Assembly: GCA_964390565.1 (NCBI GenBank)
Contig: CAYMII010000004.1
Coordinates: forward strand, 62,001-126,000
Reading direction: 5' to 3'
DNA from: UBA8529 sp964390565
GTDB lineage: Bacteria > Bacteroidota > Bacteroidia > Bacteroidales > Tenuifilaceae
Length of the DNA stretch: 64,000 bases
The notes beneath the pieces were generated by a model that searched no databases, was not told the DNA's origin, and was given only the letters and a program-made list of their open reading frames with translations. Positions 1 through 8,508 of the stretch are shown here, in pieces; position 1 is the first letter of the stretch; each line of letters starts with the position of its first letter. A program made the position numbers and the translations under genes.

Positions 1-737
1 CCAAACGATGAAAGTTTAAGTATGGCAGGACCGCTCATTCCCCAATGGGTGATAAGCAGTGGGCCATCAGTTTTAATCTTTGTACCCTGAATATTTACAA
101 TTGTTTTCTCAACCACAATACCCATCAACTTTGTAATAGGTTCGTTGGGCATGTTAAAGGTGAATAGCGAAGGGACAGGATTTTCAATTTTATGACCAAG
201 AGCCTCTAACCATTTTAGCCCTTCCTTTTTAGGCGAACCGCCTGTTGTAACAATCACTTTATCGAACATTTGCGATTGCAGATCAGAATCTGTAAAAACG
301 ATTTCTAACTTTTCACCTTTTGGGATTATTGCTCTAACCCCTTTGCCAACGGCAACTTCAACCCGAAGCCTTTTAGCCTCTCTCAAAAAACAATCGATTA
401 TGCTTTGAGAATCTTGCGATACGGGGAATACGCAATTATCGCTTTGAGTAACTAGCGGAACACTTCGTTTTTCAAACCATTTTATGGTGTCCTTGTTACT
501 AAATGTATGAAATGCCCTTTTTAGGTTTTTCCCTCCACGAGGATATGCTTTGCAGAGCTCTTCGATAGAATCGCAACCATTGGTAACATTACATCTTCCA
601 CCTCCAGATATTTTTACCTTTGATAGAACCTTTTGCGACTTTTCAAAGATTGTTACTGAAGCATCGGGGAAGTTCTCCTTAACCGCAATTGCTGAAAAGA
701 GTCCAGCGGCACCGCCACCAATTATCCCAACTTTCAT
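1..737 (-). CDS. NAD(P)/FAD-dependent oxidoreductase, HI0933/BaiN type (runs off left edge)
   Basis: Only the N-terminal 245 codons lie in the window; the gene continues past the left edge, so its length and C-terminus cannot be judged (family members are usually near 400 aa). It opens at an ATG with a textbook FAD-binding Rossmann start, MKVGIIGGGAAGL, followed near residue 45 by SGGGRCNVTN, a signature of HI0933-like flavoproteins. The family comprises soluble flavin oxidoreductases; the BaiN name comes from bile-acid work in gut Clostridia, and the substrate here is unknown. It diverges from the methyltransferase at 875, with 137 bp between them. The family call is strong, the reaction is not known. 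Confidence 0.85.
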   Translation of the reverse strand, partial: MKVGIIGGGAAGLFSAIAVKENFPDASVTIFEKSQKVLSKVKISGGGRCNVTNGCDSIEELCKAYPRGGKNLKRAFHTFSNKDTIKWFEKRSVPLVTQSDNCVFPVSQDSQSIIDCFLREAKRLRVEVAVGKGVRAIIPKGEKLEIVFTDSDLQSQMFDKVIVTTGGSPKKEGLKWLEALGHKIENPVPSLFTFNMPNEPITKLMGIVVEKTIVNIQGTKIKTDGPLLITHWGMSGPAILKLSSF

Positions 738-834
738 TCTTTTTAAATATTAAGGAGATTGTTCATCTTGTTGAATATTGCACATTTAGCACCATAAAGG
801 TAAAATTTTCTGATAGATGTTGGAACAAAAACTT

Positions 835-842
835 TACTTTTG
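835..842 (+). promoter_or_regulatory. Candidate Bacteroidota -7 promoter element
   Basis: TACTTTTG matches the TAnnTTTG -7 consensus of the phylum and ends 33 bp before the start codon of the THUMP methyltransferase at 875. No convincing -33 TTG at the normal spacing was seen, so this is a motif match only. Confidence 0.4.
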
Positions 843-874
843 GGTCATTAAATAAGAACTAAATAACCAAAGCA

Positions 875-2059
875 TTGGAACGATTTGAGATAATAGCAAC
901 CACCATTTTCGGACTCGAAGAGGTGCTTGCTGCTGAGCTAAAGGAGATTGGTGCAACCAATATTGAGGTATTAAGCCGAGCAGTAAAATTTAAGGGCGAT
1001 AAGGCGATGCTCTACAAGTGTAATCTTCTTTTGCGGACAGCTGTTAAGGTTTTAATGCCAATTAAAACTTTTTTCGCTGCCAATGAGCAGCAGCTGTACG
1101 ATAATATCAAAAAGATTGATTGGAATGACTATTTCAGCTATAATAGAACCTTTGCTATTGATGGAAGCACGTATAGCGAAGTATTCACTCACTCCAAATT
1201 CGTTGCCCTAAAATCAAAGGATGCCATTGCCGATCAGTTTCGCGAGAGGTATAGCATTCGCCCATCCGTTGATCCTGTAAATCCTCATATTCGAATAAAT
1301 GTTCACATCAACGATAGAACAGTTGTAGTCTCAATTGATAGTTCAGGCGCACCCTTAAGTAAAAGGAACTATCGGCTTGAATTAACTGATGCACCCATAA
1401 ACGAGACGCTAGCGGCAGGAATTATTTTACTTTCGGGATGGGACAGAAAGTGTGATTTCATCGACCCGATGTGCGGTTCGGGGACATTTCCTATTGAAGC
1501 AGCTCTGATTGCTAATAATATTCCATCAGGTCGAAATCGGAAGTTTGGATTCGAGACTTGGGGAAGTTATGATGAGGATATGTGGAATGATGTTAAAGCC
1601 GAGGCCGAATCTAAAATAATTGATTCGGGAGTTAAGGTATTTGCTCAGGATATCGATAATAAGGCTTTAGACATTGCATTTGCAAATGCAAAAAGGGCAG
1701 GAGTTCACGAGATGATCACTTTCGATAAGATGGATTTCTTTCACTCCTCTCGCGAAAACGGGAATGCTATTGTAGTTATGAATCCGCCATACGGTGAGCG
1801 TTTGCAGGTTGATGAGATTACGAACTTCTATCAGGATATGGGATCAAGGTTAAAGCACTTTTATCAGGGTTGCGATGCTTGGATTATCAGCTCAAACTAT
1901 CAAGCATTAAAGAACTTTGGGCTTCGAACATCAAGAAAAATAAAACTATTCAACGGCCCACTCGAGTGCCGTTTACAGAAGTATGAACTTTATATGGGAA
2001 GTAAGAAGGCAAGCAAAATGGGAGAGACCAATTTGGATAACCTCAATAAACAAGAATAA
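875..2059 (+). CDS. THUMP-domain class I SAM-dependent RNA methyltransferase (RlmL/YpsC-like)
   Basis: The 394-aa protein has the layout of the N-terminal half of RlmL: a THUMP RNA-binding domain around residues 45-155, then a Rossmann-type methyltransferase with DPMCGSGTFPIEAA near residue 196 (SAM-binding motif I) and NPPYGER near 302, the N-(D/N)PPY catalytic motif of guanine/adenine-N methyltransferases. By family it would methylate 23S rRNA guanine (N2); the exact site is inferred only. The start is a TTG directly preceding ERFEII, and no in-frame ATG fits nearby. It is a single-gene unit with a -7-like box upstream and a strong hairpin after its stop. Confidence 0.88.
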   Translation: MERFEIIATTIFGLEEVLAAELKEIGATNIEVLSRAVKFKGDKAMLYKCNLLLRTAVKVLMPIKTFFAANEQQLYDNIKKIDWNDYFSYNRTFAIDGSTYSEVFTHSKFVALKSKDAIADQFRERYSIRPSVDPVNPHIRINVHINDRTVVVSIDSSGAPLSKRNYRLELTDAPINETLAAGIILLSGWDRKCDFIDPMCGSGTFPIEAALIANNIPSGRNRKFGFETWGSYDEDMWNDVKAEAESKIIDSGVKVFAQDIDNKALDIAFANAKRAGVHEMITFDKMDFFHSSRENGNAIVVMNPPYGERLQVDEITNFYQDMGSRLKHFYQGCDAWIISSNYQALKNFGLRTSRKIKLFNGPLECRLQKYELYMGSKKASKMGETNLDNLNKQE

Positions 2060-2091
2060 TCTGAACTTTTGCAAAAGATTAAATGCAAAAA

Positions 2092-2129
2092 TATAAGAAC
2101 CTGTTTTGTTTTTTAAACAGGTTCTTATA
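2092..2129. terminator. Bidirectional intrinsic terminator
   Basis: A perfect 15-bp inverted repeat (TATAAGAACCTGTTT and its complement) around a T-rich loop sits between two convergent genes, 33 bp after the methyltransferase stop and touching the permease stop. It would serve both strands. Confidence 0.8.
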
Positions 2130-3437
2130 CTATCCTTCTTTAGTATCAAGTTTAAACATCTTGATAGCAAGGTAAACAACGCTGAGAATTGCAATAAAGA
2201 TTGCAATTCCTTTCATCTCTTCGGCTGTAAGGTTCGAAAGAAACCATATAATTGTAATAATCGATAGTATTGGAATTATTATCCCACCTGGGATCCTGAA
2301 CGTTGCAGGATCGGATTCTTTATTCATTCGTAGTTTGATTACTGCTAAAGCTACACCTAGGTAAACCAACAATACCGAGGATGATGAGAATATCGCCAGC
2401 TGCTTAAATTCGCCGGTTATTGAAAAGAAACATCCCAATGCAGTAAAAACGATAACGGCGATGTAAGGTGTAGCAAACTTTGAATGGACCATAGATAAAG
2501 GTTTTATGGGAATCACTCTATCCATAGATGAACGGAATAGCACCCTTGGCATGTTTAGCGTATCGCTACTTAGGTAACCGAACATCGATATGGCTGCACC
2601 TGCAATCATGATTGTTGTTCCAACTGGGCCCATTAACCTATTTGCAACTTCAGCCAATGGCGCAGTTTTAAAGTTTACAAACGAATCGCCAAGAATTCCT
2701 TGGGCTACAATTTGAATTGCGATATAAATCAAAAGGATAATCAAAAAGCTTAGCATAATCCCTTTTGGGACAGTTTTTTTTGGATTTTCCACCTCTCCTC
2801 CAACGCTTAGGCTGCTCTCGGCGCCTTGGAATGCAAAAAATAGGATAAGAGAAATCTTTCCAATATCGTTCAATGCAGGCTCGGTTTTCCAAAGTAGGTT
2901 ATCAAAAACGATCTGAGTTGAACCCCAAACAATGAGGAGCAGAAGCGGGGCGATTTTGGCAATGGTTGTAAACTTTATCAACCCAATTCCTCTTTTAACA
3001 CCAATGATATTTATTAGCGCAAGCCCCGAAAAAATTGAAATGAAGAATCCAGCCCTGAACAGGGGGTTGCTAAAAATTGGAAATAGGTAGGCCAACGTAT
3101 TGGCAAGCGCATTTGCTACAGCAGCTGTGGCCATTAACGATGTTCCAAAAATTAGCATATTAGTAGCAAGAAATCCAAAATACTTGCCAAATGCTACTTC
3201 GATGTAAGCGTAAGCTCCACCAGTTGTGGTTACCTTGCTTCCTGCTTCGGCAAAGCATAGCATTATAATAGTGATAAGGAATCCACAAAATAGGTAGGCT
3301 AGAATTCCTGCGGCTCCGAGTCCCTCGCTAACCAAAGCGGGTAAAACAAATATGCCAGAGCCAATAACAATATTGATAATATTTGAAGTAAATCCCCAAA
3401 GGCCAATATCGCGTTTTAATCCTTCTTCGGTATTCAT
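2130..3437 (-). CDS. APC-family amino acid permease
   Basis: This 435-aa protein is almost entirely hydrophobic with about 12 predicted membrane segments. Near the N-terminus it has INIVIGSGIFVLP, the helix-1 substrate-binding motif of the amino acid-polyamine-organocation (APC) superfamily, followed by GGAYAYIEVAFGK, typical of helix 3. It should be an inner-membrane amino acid transporter; the substrate cannot be read from the sequence. It starts 20 bp after the stop of the upstream PSRP gene on the same strand, so the two are probably cotranscribed, which ties amino acid uptake loosely to control at the phosphoenolpyruvate node. No truncation is seen. Confidence 0.88.
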   Translation of the reverse strand: MNTEEGLKRDIGLWGFTSNIINIVIGSGIFVLPALVSEGLGAAGILAYLFCGFLITIIMLCFAEAGSKVTTTGGAYAYIEVAFGKYFGFLATNMLIFGTSLMATAAVANALANTLAYLFPIFSNPLFRAGFFISIFSGLALINIIGVKRGIGLIKFTTIAKIAPLLLLIVWGSTQIVFDNLLWKTEPALNDIGKISLILFFAFQGAESSLSVGGEVENPKKTVPKGIMLSFLIILLIYIAIQIVAQGILGDSFVNFKTAPLAEVANRLMGPVGTTIMIAGAAISMFGYLSSDTLNMPRVLFRSSMDRVIPIKPLSMVHSKFATPYIAVIVFTALGCFFSITGEFKQLAIFSSSSVLLVYLGVALAVIKLRMNKESDPATFRIPGGIIIPILSIITIIWFLSNLTAEEMKGIAIFIAILSVVYLAIKMFKLDTKEG

Positions 3438-3457
3438 TGTTAATACGTTATGTTGTT

Positions 3458-4303
3458 TTACTTGTTTAAGTTTTGAGATAATCTTCTATCGTCAATTTCG
3501 AACCGTTCCTGAATCATATGAATGATCTCATTTGCAGTAGATTCAACAGGTTTGTTGGTAACATCAATAACGGTAAATCGACCACGACGGAATATTTTTT
3601 CGGCCATCTCCAGCTCATCGTTAATGGAGTTGATGTTTAGGTAAGTTCCTGAGTTGAAACCACCCATCTGCGACACTCTCTTTTTACGCTGGTCGATTAG
3701 GTTTGATGGGTCAATTGTTAGCCCAAAAACCCTGCGATCATCAATTTTGAAAAGTTCCTCTGGTGGGGGAATATCCTTAACCAACGATACGTTTGCTACT
3801 TTCCATCCAAACATGGCAAGGTAGATGCTAAGTGGAGTTTTTCCTGTTCGCGATATTCCTGTAAGAACAATCTCCGCTTGTTCAAGCTTACGAAGGTTCA
3901 TTCCGTCGTCGGTAGATAGCGTAAACTCGATGGCTGCAACCCTATCGAAATAATCCTGATTAAGCTTTCGGAATAACCCTGGAACCTGAACAGGCTCGGC
4001 ACCAAGCGCATTTGTAAGATAATCGGAAAGATGGCCCATTAAGTCGAAATGCGGAACACCGTGAAGGATGCAATTGGCAGTAATCGCGGCTCTCATCCTT
4101 TTGCTTACCATGGTGTGAACAATAATGCCATGGCTCTTTTTGGCTTTAAGAATAATATCAACAGCCTGTTCTTCGGTATGCACATCAGAGTGCACGCTTG
4201 TTGGAACTTTAAAATCGGGGAATTGAGCTAATAGCGAGTTTACAACATTCTCTCCAGTAAGCCCTTTACCTCCCGAAACGATGTAAATATGCGGTACATT
4301 CAT
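3458..4303 (-). CDS. PSRP/PDRP-type kinase-pyrophosphorylase (DUF299), regulator of PEP synthase or PPDK
   Basis: The 281 aa match the DUF299 family in length and pattern. GISRTGKTPLSIYLA near residue 146 is its P-loop-like nucleotide-binding motif, and QMGGFNSGTYLNINSINDEL near the C-terminus is conserved in the family. Members are bifunctional: they inactivate pyruvate phosphate dikinase or PEP synthase by ADP-dependent threonine phosphorylation and reverse it by Pi-dependent dephosphorylation. No target enzyme gene is in the window, so which one it controls is open. It is the first gene of a likely two-gene operon with the APC permease and has a TAnnTTTG box 23 bp upstream. Confidence 0.88.
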   Translation of the reverse strand: MNVPHIYIVSGGKGLTGENVVNSLLAQFPDFKVPTSVHSDVHTEEQAVDIILKAKKSHGIIVHTMVSKRMRAAITANCILHGVPHFDLMGHLSDYLTNALGAEPVQVPGLFRKLNQDYFDRVAAIEFTLSTDDGMNLRKLEQAEIVLTGISRTGKTPLSIYLAMFGWKVANVSLVKDIPPPEELFKIDDRRVFGLTIDPSNLIDQRKKRVSQMGGFNSGTYLNINSINDELEMAEKIFRRGRFTVIDVTNKPVESTANEIIHMIQERFEIDDRRLSQNLNK

Positions 4304-4325
4304 ATTAACTCAATTATTCGATAAC

Positions 4326-4333
4326 CAAATATA
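4326..4333 (-). promoter_or_regulatory. Candidate -7 promoter element for the PSRP-permease operon
   Basis: On the minus strand this reads TATATTTG, a perfect TAnnTTTG match, 23 bp before the ATG at 4303. A clear -33 element was not found. Confidence 0.45.
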
Positions 4334-4436
4334 AGAGTTTTTCCATTGGGTTAGTAATTGCGCTAGAATGTATGCTGTATGTTTCTATATTCATTTTATA
4401 GAGCCTTTTGTTCTGGATTAATCGCAATAAATATCA

Positions 4437-4444
4437 TAAATTTG
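4437..4444 (+). promoter_or_regulatory. Candidate -7 promoter element for the caspase-like gene
   Basis: TAAATTTG is a perfect TAnnTTTG match 23 bp before the ATG at 4468. Transcription from it would begin near 4451, which excludes a longer in-frame TTG start at 4408. Confidence 0.5.
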
Positions 4445-4467
4445 GAGATAACAAAAGTGTTGTAGCC

Positions 4468-5961
4468 ATGAAGTATCTGATTTTACTCGCTTGCACATGT
4501 TTTTCACTTCAATCTTTCGCCCAATTTGCTTATAACGATTATTCATCAAGAGATAAAGAGACTATAGTTTTTGATGATTTTCTCAATAATAACAATAGTT
4601 GGTGGCAGGGCGATAGTCCCGAGGCTTACGGAAATATTGAAGGTGGGAACTACATTCTTGAGTGGAAAGGCCAAATCCCCATCTGGTATTCATATAAAAA
4701 TTTCAACTTTGATATTTCAAGGGATTTTGAGGTTGAGACATCTATTAAGCAGGTAAGTGGGTTGACCCAAAACCTATTTGGTTTAATTTTTAACAAATCT
4801 GATATTATCGAAAGTGGTTTTGTGGTAAATGTCGATAATGGTTCTGTTATTTATATTGAAAGAAAGGATGAGGGTCGGTCATTTCTTAAATCGGGAGGAG
4901 ATGAAAATCCCAATATTAAAGTAACAAGCGATTATAACAAGTTTACCATTCGAAGGGTAAATGGCGAGTTTCAGTTTTTTGTAAACGAAAAAATCCTAAA
5001 ATCTGGATTTATCAGCGATTTTAATTCAAAAGTATTTGGATTTCAGTTATGGTACCATACTCGCATTGCAGTTGATTACTTCAAGTTATCATATCTGAAA
5101 AAGGCAACAGAGAGCATCCAAGTTGTTAATCCTGTTGTAGAGACTAAAATAGTTCCAGTTAAATCAGATGTTGACATTGATATTCCAGTTGCTGCCAAGC
5201 AAAATTCCGATCGCTTTGCCCTTATCATTGGCAACGAGGATTACTCATCGAAACAGAAGGAGATAAATACTGAGATGAACGTTGAGTTTGCTCGCAACGA
5301 TGCATCAACATTTAAGGAGTATGCCATTAAAACGCTAGGAATTCCAGAGCAAAACATTACATTCCTAACCGATGCTACGCTTGGCGAAATGAGCCAAGGG
5401 CTCGATAAGATGAATAAAATTATCAAAGTTACCGAGGGAAGCGCCGAAGTGTTTTTCTACTATGCGGGGCATGGTTTACCCGATGAAAACACAAAGGAGG
5501 CATACCTTATCCCTGTTGATGTGAATGGCTCGAACCTAAACTACGCATTAAATCTAAAGAGTGTTTATGCGAAATTAACCGAGTTCCCAAGCAAGCGTGT
5601 TTCAATATTTCTCGATGCTTGTTTTAGCGGAGGGGCTAGAAATCAAGGGTTGCTTTCGGCACGTGGTGTGAAGGTTAAACCCAAGGAGCAATCACTAACA
5701 GGCAATGTTGTGGTATTTACTGCTAGTTCGGGCGAGCAGAGCTCGTTGCCTTATAAGGCAAAAGGGCATGGGCTGTTCACTTATTTTCTGCTTAAAAAGC
5801 TACAGGAAACAAAAGGTGATATTACTTACAAAGAGTTATCGGAATTTGTTAGCAAATCTGTGAGGTTGAACTCTATACTTGTTAATGATAAAGAGCAGTC
5901 GCCTCAAACAAACACTAGTACCGATGTTCAAAACGAATGGATGAATTGGAAGTTAAAATAA
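4468..5961 (+). CDS. Secreted caspase-family (C14) peptidase with N-terminal jelly-roll domain
   Basis: Starting at this ATG gives 497 aa with a clean signal peptide (MKYLILLACTCFSLQSFAQ). Residues about 30-210 resemble a LamG/DUF1080-type beta-sandwich. Residues about 250-480 are a caspase-like domain that opens with RFALIIGNEDY and carries the catalytic dyad: His near 335 in YYAGHG and Cys near 385 in LDACFSG. It should be an exported arginine- or lysine-type cysteine peptidase; substrate and processing are unknown. A longer in-frame start at 4408 would bury the signal peptide and lies upstream of the probable transcription start. A small membrane protein follows after 6 bp, suggesting coupled expression. 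Confidence 0.85.
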   Translation: MKYLILLACTCFSLQSFAQFAYNDYSSRDKETIVFDDFLNNNNSWWQGDSPEAYGNIEGGNYILEWKGQIPIWYSYKNFNFDISRDFEVETSIKQVSGLTQNLFGLIFNKSDIIESGFVVNVDNGSVIYIERKDEGRSFLKSGGDENPNIKVTSDYNKFTIRRVNGEFQFFVNEKILKSGFISDFNSKVFGFQLWYHTRIAVDYFKLSYLKKATESIQVVNPVVETKIVPVKSDVDIDIPVAAKQNSDRFALIIGNEDYSSKQKEINTEMNVEFARNDASTFKEYAIKTLGIPEQNITFLTDATLGEMSQGLDKMNKIIKVTEGSAEVFFYYAGHGLPDENTKEAYLIPVDVNGSNLNYALNLKSVYAKLTEFPSKRVSIFLDACFSGGARNQGLLSARGVKVKPKEQSLTGNVVVFTASSGEQSSLPYKAKGHGLFTYFLLKKLQETKGDITYKELSEFVSKSVRLNSILVNDKEQSPQTNTSTDVQNEWMNWKLK

Positions 5962-5967
5962 GGTTAT

Positions 5968-6456
5968 ATGGAAAATGAAAACCCTTTCATGGCCTCATTA
6001 GATAGTTGTTCTGATGATGAAATTTTTGAAATCATATCTAATTCTGATGAAACTGAAAACCCAGCAAAGTACACCGCGGCTATTAGCATTGCGTTAAAGC
6101 GGGAGATGATCTCAGAGTATCAAGCAGAGAATTTGCTCGATGGCAATATCACTGTATTGGATTATAATCCAAATATTGTTGATAAACAGGTTGAGGATTT
6201 TAAGGAAGAAAAGGCGATTTATCGAAAGGAGTCAAGAAAAAAATTGAGCGATATTCAGTATGGTCTCTTGATTTTAGGTTTTGGGGGAGTATTACTGATT
6301 TTTGCATACAGCGGTGATCTTTGGTTCCCAACTAAAACTAAAATTGTTGCCTATTCGTCAATAGTTGTTGGTTTTCTACTCTTAGTAACTGGGTTAATTG
6401 CAAAATGGAATAGAAAGAAGAAGGCGAATATGGATATGTTTAATCAACCTTATTGA
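5968..6456 (+). CDS. Small two-helix membrane protein, partner of the caspase-like gene
   Basis: The family is not recognised. The 162-aa protein has an acidic N-terminus (residues 12-50) whose SDDEIFEIISN stretch followed by an alanine-rich segment resembles a helical motif common in Bacteroidota membrane proteins, a charged linker, then two hydrophobic segments at about 98-114 and 127-145 and a basic C-terminal tail. There is no signal peptide, so the N-terminus is probably cytoplasmic. It begins 6 bp after the caspase-like stop and is surely cotranscribed. A role in anchoring or regulating that peptidase would be a guess from context only. Confidence 0.7.
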   Translation: MENENPFMASLDSCSDDEIFEIISNSDETENPAKYTAAISIALKREMISEYQAENLLDGNITVLDYNPNIVDKQVEDFKEEKAIYRKESRKKLSDIQYGLLILGFGGVLLIFAYSGDLWFPTKTKIVAYSSIVVGFLLLVTGLIAKWNRKKKANMDMFNQPY

Positions 6457-6574
6457 GTAAACTATCAGGCAATAATATGATTATGTCAACTTGTTTATTA
6501 TTTTAACTACGAACACAAACTTTATATAATGGTGAACTCGTATATACACTATGTAACCCTGTAAATTTCTGATT

Positions 6575-7693
6575 ATGTCAAAAGAGATTATGGAAGTTGT
6601 TGCTATTCTTTGTATAGCATTGCCAATAGGCTTATTAACTGTACGTTACTTTTTTAAGGGATCTATACTCATTCTTATAGGTTCATTATGGTTATCATCA
6701 TGGGTTTTACTTGATGTAATTGTGAATTTGAAGTATATCTATCCAAAAATATTTCCATCATATATAACTACTCCTTTTATTGTTTTATTCGGGATTTGGA
6801 TGATGTCATTTGTGGCACGAAAAGTTCGTAAACCACTTAACGATTCCATCTCCTTATTAGAAAAAATAAGTGAAGGCGATTTGACTGTTAAAATTGATAG
6901 TGAGGGCATCGAAAACAATGATGAGCTGGGGAAACTTAAAAAATCACTGAAGGAGCTTACAGAAAAGTTGAATCAAGTAATTGAGGGGATTACAACAGCT
7001 GCCCAAGAATTGGAGAGTTCTGGAACACAGGTTAGCTCAAGTTCAATCCACCTCGCTGAAATGTCATCAGAACAAGCAGCAACTCTAGAGGAAATTTCAA
7101 GTTCAATGGAGGAGATGGTTTCGAGTATCCATCAAAATGCCGATAACTCTTTTAAAACCGAAAAAATAGCCGTTAGTACAAGCAAGAGCTTAGATGAAGG
7201 CGTTCAGGCATCTAACATTGCGCTAGATTCGCTGAATACTATTGCAAGTAAGATAACCATTATTAATGATATAGCGTTTCAAACCAACTTGCTTGCGTTA
7301 AATGCAGCTGTTGAGGCTGCTAGGGCTGGTGAGCATGGGCGAGGCTTTGCCGTGGTTGCAGCCGAAGTTCGTCGACTAGCAGAACGAAGCCGCGAAGCTG
7401 CAAACGAGATTATTTCGGTTTCAACAAATGGGTCAAACATTTCATCAAAAGCAAAAGAGCTATTAAATAATAATCTTTCAGAAATTGTAAAAACTACCGA
7501 TTTAATTCGCGAAATATCAGCAGCAAGCAGCGAGCAGCGTACAGGTGCCGAGCAGGTAAATAACGCAGTTCAACTGTTGAATAGTACTACTCAGCAATAT
7601 TCATCTTCATCTGAGGAACTTGCTGCTAGCGCAGAGGAGTTAAATGGTAAAGCAAAAGAGCTTAGCGAAATGATTGCATTTTTTAGAACCTAA
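6575..7693 (+). CDS. Methyl-accepting chemotaxis protein lacking a periplasmic sensor domain
   Basis: The 372-aa protein begins with about three hydrophobic segments (roughly residues 5-25, 28-50 and 62-82) separated only by short loops, so there is no room for a ligand-binding domain. A HAMP-like linker (about 83-135, with KPLNDSISLLEKI) follows, then a cytoplasmic signalling domain with the hairpin-tip signature FQTNLLALNAAVEAARAGE near residue 240. The family signals to CheA/CheW; no che, motility or gliding gene lies in this window. It stands 118 bp after the caspase-associated membrane protein on the same strand. The domain call is firm, the input and output are unknown. Confidence 0.88.
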   Translation: MSKEIMEVVAILCIALPIGLLTVRYFFKGSILILIGSLWLSSWVLLDVIVNLKYIYPKIFPSYITTPFIVLFGIWMMSFVARKVRKPLNDSISLLEKISEGDLTVKIDSEGIENNDELGKLKKSLKELTEKLNQVIEGITTAAQELESSGTQVSSSSIHLAEMSSEQAATLEEISSSMEEMVSSIHQNADNSFKTEKIAVSTSKSLDEGVQASNIALDSLNTIASKITIINDIAFQTNLLALNAAVEAARAGEHGRGFAVVAAEVRRLAERSREAANEIISVSTNGSNISSKAKELLNNNLSEIVKTTDLIREISAASSEQRTGAEQVNNAVQLLNSTTQQYSSSSEELAASAEELNGKAKELSEMIAFFRT

Positions 7694-7724
7694 ACTGATA
7701 ACATTTAGGTTGATAAATCAATTG

Positions 7725-8069
7725 CTAGTTTATTCTTGCATTGATAAAGCTCTTTAGAAAAACCAAAAAGGCAAACAAAGAGGAGAACATCATTGCTAAA
7801 ACTCTAGCTAATCCTAGGTAATCTTCTCTTCCTATTACGCCAAGTAGGGGTTTTACTAATCCCACGAGCACTAAAAATGTTAATACTACGGCAACGTGTA
7901 CCCATATTCTATTACCAATTCTAAAGCCGGGAGTTATCACAATTAGAATTACTCCAATTAAAACCGGAATAAGAGCTGTTATAGATGGCGTTTCCGATGC
8001 CAAATATCCCCATGTACCAAGAATAATGAGAATTAAAGCGTTTATAAGATTAATGATATACGGTTTCAT
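7725..8069 (-). CDS. Hypothetical integral membrane protein, about four helices
   Basis: This 114-aa protein is nearly all hydrophobic, with segments at about residues 7-25, 30-48, 57-78 and 87-107 and few charges. I do not recognise a named family. It is convergent with the chemoreceptor (32 bp between stops) and divergent from csaA, so it is a single-gene unit. The unbroken reading frame and regular helix spacing support a real gene. Confidence 0.65.
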   Translation of the reverse strand: MKPYIINLINALILIILGTWGYLASETPSITALIPVLIGVILIVITPGFRIGNRIWVHVAVVLTFLVLVGLVKPLLGVIGREDYLGLARVLAMMFSSLFAFLVFLKSFINARIN

Positions 8070-8156
8070 AAAGAATTGTTTTTTTACTAAACATCATGTA
8101 TTATTATTGGTTCATTTTGTAATTTTAAATTGTACTAAATTAATTATTTTTCTATT

Positions 8157-8489
8157 ATGATAACATTCGATGATTTTCTGAGAGTTGATATAAGAGTAGG
8201 GCGAATTGTTGATGTTGAGCCATTTCCTGAGGCTCGAAAACCAGCATTTAAGTTAAAAATTGATTTAGGTTCGGAAATCGGTATTAAAAGATCGAGCGCA
8301 CAGCTTACAAAGAACTATAAAATTGAAGATTTAATAGGTAAGCAGGTGCTATGCGTTGTTAATTTCCCTCCACGACAAATTGGACCTTTTCTTTCTGAGG
8401 TGCTAACATTGGGAGTACCCGATGAATTAGGAGAATGTATATTGATTACGCCTGATAAAGATGCACCGTTAGGAGGACGATTATACTAG
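8157..8489 (+). CDS. csaA: tRNA-binding protein, CsaA-like
   Basis: The 110 aa correspond to a single EMAP/OB-fold tRNA-binding domain: FLRVDIRVGRIVDVEPFPEARKP at the start and VVNFPPRQIGPFLSEVLTLG in the second half are the family hallmarks. CsaA proteins are homodimers that bind tRNA and have been described as export-related chaperones in Bacillus; which activity applies here is not known. The second RsmH-type gene follows after 19 bp on the same strand, giving a small unit with an RNA/translation theme. Confidence 0.88.
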   Translation: MITFDDFLRVDIRVGRIVDVEPFPEARKPAFKLKIDLGSEIGIKRSSAQLTKNYKIEDLIGKQVLCVVNFPPRQIGPFLSEVLTLGVPDELGECILITPDKDAPLGGRLY

Positions 8490-8508
8490 TTTTGCTACTT
8501 TTGCATCC

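Noticed and set aside
550..753. 67-codon plus-strand ORF near the left edge
   Set aside because: Antisense shadow of the truncated HI0933-type flavoprotein gene.
4408..4467. Longer TTG start for the caspase-like gene
   Set aside because: It would hide the signal peptide and lies upstream of the probable transcription start set by the -7 box at 4437.
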